A stretch of 8,417 bases of DNA from Bacteriovoracaceae bacterium (GTDB taxonomy: Bacteria > Bdellovibrionota > Bacteriovoracia > Bacteriovoracales > Bacteriovoracaceae): the NCBI GenBank assembly GCA_947442115.1, contig CANEVK010000108.1, forward strand, positions 1 to 8,417. The letters are read 5' to 3'. The notes under the pieces were generated by a model, which was not told the origin of the DNA, did not search any database, and saw nothing but the letters and a program-made list of their open reading frames with translations. Of this stretch, positions 6,650 through 8,417 are shown piece by piece; within the stretch, counting starts at the first letter, position 1, and each line of letters starts with the position of its first letter. Made by a program: the position numbers and the translations under genes.

Positions 6650-6677
6650 AAAAAAGCCCTCTTACGAGGGCTTTTTT
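6650..6677. terminator. Bidirectional intrinsic terminator between convergent genes
   Basis: AAAAAAGCCCTC (6650-6661) and GAGGGCTTTTTT (6666-6677) form a perfect 12-bp inverted repeat around TTAC. The T-run follows the GC-rich core on the plus strand and the A-run supplies the equivalent on the minus strand. It lies 5 bases after the E1 stop and 4 bases from the stop of the opposing gene, so one element can serve both. Confidence 0.92.
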
Positions 6678-6681
6678 GTTT

Positions 6682-8417
6682 TTAGAATTTAAATCCCTTA
6701 AGCAGTTTCTTACCTTGCTCCTCTAATCCCTTTGTTCCACCTTTTTTGATCTTTTCAATTTCGGCCTTAATCCGGGCCTCATTCTTTTTATAAAGATCAG
6801 CAACTCCGTTTAGAGAATTGAGGTTACCTTGATTAGAGCCAAGAGCACTCATGAGTTCATTTTTTGGCTTATTAATTTTCTCATCAATGAGTCCCTGAAT
6901 TTTGGCCTGGGCATCTGCAACTTTGTTTCCAATCTCACGCTTGAGTCCCGAACCAATTTCCTCACCGAGATTTGAACTTATGGCCATATTGAGATTCTTA
7001 AAGCTTCCAGAAGCTGTTCCATCAATATTAATCACTGGTATGGCATTGAGAATATTAGTGAGCATTTCCTGAGCGAGTTTCGTTTTGCTTTCGACCACAA
7101 ATTGTGGTGATTTAAGTTCAGAAACCCAGCTCATTTGGATTTCTTTTTCTTTTAGCTCTGCTTTCACTGTTGTAGAGCCAATAGCAGACTTAAAGCCAAA
7201 TTTCATTTTCTCATCATTCACGAACATTTTTTCTGGAACGATGAAAGAGCCCACTTTAAAAAGGGCCGATTGCTTAGGAATATCTTGAGTGAAGTCAGCT
7301 TTAATCATCGCCTCAACACCCATGACTTTCACACCTGGAAAGTTCCCTTTAATGTCTAGGATAATAGGCTTTCCAATGGTTTTTGGAGAAGTTGTGACGT
7401 TGGTGAGTTCGCCTGAAAGATTTCCTGAGTAAGTGTTCTCTGTTCCTTTAGAGCTAATGGCGGCACGCTTGAGCCAAAAGAGTGGGTAACCTTTAGTGAT
7501 AGGAAAAGTATAAGTTTTTCCCTCGGATCTCTTAGGGGGAATGACTTCATCTTTATCTTTTTTCTCAGGCAGGTACTGTTCGGCCAGGGCCTGATATTTT
7601 CTCGCCTTTGAAATATATTCAGCAAATTCTCCAGCAAAAAGGTGCATCGCCATGTCTTTGAAATCAATTTGAGGAATGGCAAAGCGATCTTTCAAGCTTT
7701 GGATATCTTCTTTCACAAGATTTTCAATTTCAGAAGGATATTTCGCCACTGCACCCACTTCTGATTGAAGTTGCTTGGAAGCAGTTTGAATCTCAGCATA
7801 TTGCTTATTCACATCCTTAAGGAGGTCTCCCAGCTTTTGGGCCCCTTTGGCCTGCTCAAGAAAGTTTTTTTCCTTGGAGATTTTTTGAATCTCAGCTTCG
7901 ATGCCTTTTATCTTTGTGGTGTCAGCGAGTGTTTTAACTTTCCCATCCCAGAATTCTTTTTTGGCATTTACATCTGAGAGCATGGCCTTTAATCGAGCTT
8001 CACTTTTAAGCTCTTCGCGGATTTTTTCAGACTGGGCCTGAATGTCTCCTCCCTCAAGAAGGGCCATGACATCGCCTAAAACATTTTTGCCATACTTATT
8101 TTTAATCTGTGAAATCACTTCCAGTTGAATTTCATCTAGCTTACTTGGTTTGGCCGGCTCAGGTGGCAGAACCCGACCAGGTCTTTGGCGCGGTTTAGAT
8201 ATTTGAATATTATTAATACTCGCGTCCTCGACCACAAATTTCATGCGAAGAAGAGCATCCCAGATATACTTAAAATGAATATTTTCAATTTCAAGAGTAT
8301 TGTGGGTAGGCATTTGAGCATCTGTGACTTGAAGGCCATTAAGATCAAAAGAGCCTTTGATAAAACTCGTTTTCACTGAGGTCACATTGACTTCTGCTCC
8401 ATTGGCCAGAGTTCCTA
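6682..8417 (-). CDS. TIGR03545-family envelope protein, N-terminus off the right edge
   Basis: The frame is open to the right edge, so the GTG at 8385 (567 residues to the stop) is probably internal and the start lies beyond 8417. Residues are counted from that GTG; ten more codons (reading GTLANGAEVN) precede it. The N-terminal part matches my memory of TIGR03545: LNGLQVTDAQMPTHNTLEIENI, WDALLRMKFVVEDASI, then PRQRPGRVLPP near residue 65-75. Residues about 80-230 are highly charged and helical, probably coiled coil. About 285-480 is beta-rich, resembling AsmA/DUF748-like envelope proteins, and the C-terminal ~80 residues are helical and Lys-rich, ending KGFKF. The missing N-terminus should hold a membrane anchor. 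TIGR03545 has no established function; it is usually encoded beside a TIGR03546 (DUF2062) gene, which would be expected just upstream, beyond the window. Family assignment is by recall of conserved blocks, not a search. Confidence 0.8.
   Translation of the reverse strand, partial: GTLANGAEVNVTSVKTSFIKGSFDLNGLQVTDAQMPTHNTLEIENIHFKYIWDALLRMKFVVEDASINNIQISKPRQRPGRVLPPEPAKPSKLDEIQLEVISQIKNKYGKNVLGDVMALLEGGDIQAQSEKIREELKSEARLKAMLSDVNAKKEFWDGKVKTLADTTKIKGIEAEIQKISKEKNFLEQAKGAQKLGDLLKDVNKQYAEIQTASKQLQSEVGAVAKYPSEIENLVKEDIQSLKDRFAIPQIDFKDMAMHLFAGEFAEYISKARKYQALAEQYLPEKKDKDEVIPPKRSEGKTYTFPITKGYPLFWLKRAAISSKGTENTYSGNLSGELTNVTTSPKTIGKPIILDIKGNFPGVKVMGVEAMIKADFTQDIPKQSALFKVGSFIVPEKMFVNDEKMKFGFKSAIGSTTVKAELKEKEIQMSWVSELKSPQFVVESKTKLAQEMLTNILNAIPVINIDGTASGSFKNLNMAISSNLGEEIGSGLKREIGNKVADAQAKIQGLIDEKINKPKNELMSALGSNQGNLNSLNGVADLYKKNEARIKAEIEKIKKGGTKGLEEQGKKLLKGFKF

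Noticed and set aside
7085..7288. 67-codon plus-strand frame, and similar ones at 7765-7977 and 8185-8379
   Set aside because: All are antisense to the TIGR03545 gene with no start signals; the Phe/Leu-rich product at 7765 simply reflects Lys/Glu-rich coiled coil on the other strand.
7356..7682. 108-codon minus-strand frame within the TIGR03545 gene
   Set aside because: It is an alternate frame of the same strand inside a conserved coding region; its composition looks like a shifted reading of the real protein.
1..8417. Defence island, phage, CRISPR or transposon content
   Set aside because: No nuclease, transposase, integrase, repeat-spacer pattern or terminal inverted repeats were seen; all five genes are core-type or envelope genes with similar composition.

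Overview
The window looks like ordinary, gene-dense chromosome from an AT-rich, Gram-negative, diderm bacterium. A lipoprotein with a lipobox, a secreted subtilase and a TIGR03545-type envelope protein all imply an outer membrane. The combination of a fused radical SAM/DUF2344 protein, a subtilase of a type familiar from Bacteroidota, a single-chain E1 dehydrogenase and a TIGR03545 protein fits the Bdellovibrionota (Bacteriovorax/Peredibacter-like, class Bacteriovoracia) best. That placement is inference from gene content and style; no marker gene fixes it.

Layout. Positions 1-1745 (+) hold the 3' part of a radical SAM protein (TIGR03960-like) fused to a DUF2344 domain, closed by a clear intrinsic terminator at 1752-1786. 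Positions 1895-3631 (+) encode an exported S8 serine peptidase with a complete catalytic triad and an unusually long helical insertion between its Asp and His boxes. It has a plausible promoter at 1832-1860 and a GC-rich hairpin after the stop. Positions 3724-4392 (+) encode a small lipoprotein of no recognised family, apparently built from two diverged copies of one beta-rich domain. Positions 4464-6644 (+) encode a 726-residue fused alpha-beta E1 component of a branched-chain/pyruvate-type 2-oxoacid dehydrogenase. A strong bidirectional terminator (6650-6677) separates it from a convergent gene at 6682-8417 (-), a TIGR03545-family protein whose N-terminus lies beyond the right edge.

How the genes relate. 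There is no sign of one shared pathway. Terminators after the first two genes and before the convergent pair suggest several independent transcription units. Only the lipoprotein and the E1 gene could be co-transcribed (71-base gap, no clear terminator). Three of the five products are envelope or exported proteins, one is a metabolic enzyme and one is a radical SAM enzyme of unknown reaction.

No RNA genes, insertion sequences, CRISPR arrays, phage genes or attachment sites were seen, and no gene-free stretch exceeds about 150 bases. I do not see a clear new multi-gene system. The most open items are the unrecognised two-domain lipoprotein, the subtilase insertion, the uncharacterised TIGR03545 protein with its likely off-window partner, and a strong excess of the tetranucleotide GGCC across the whole window.
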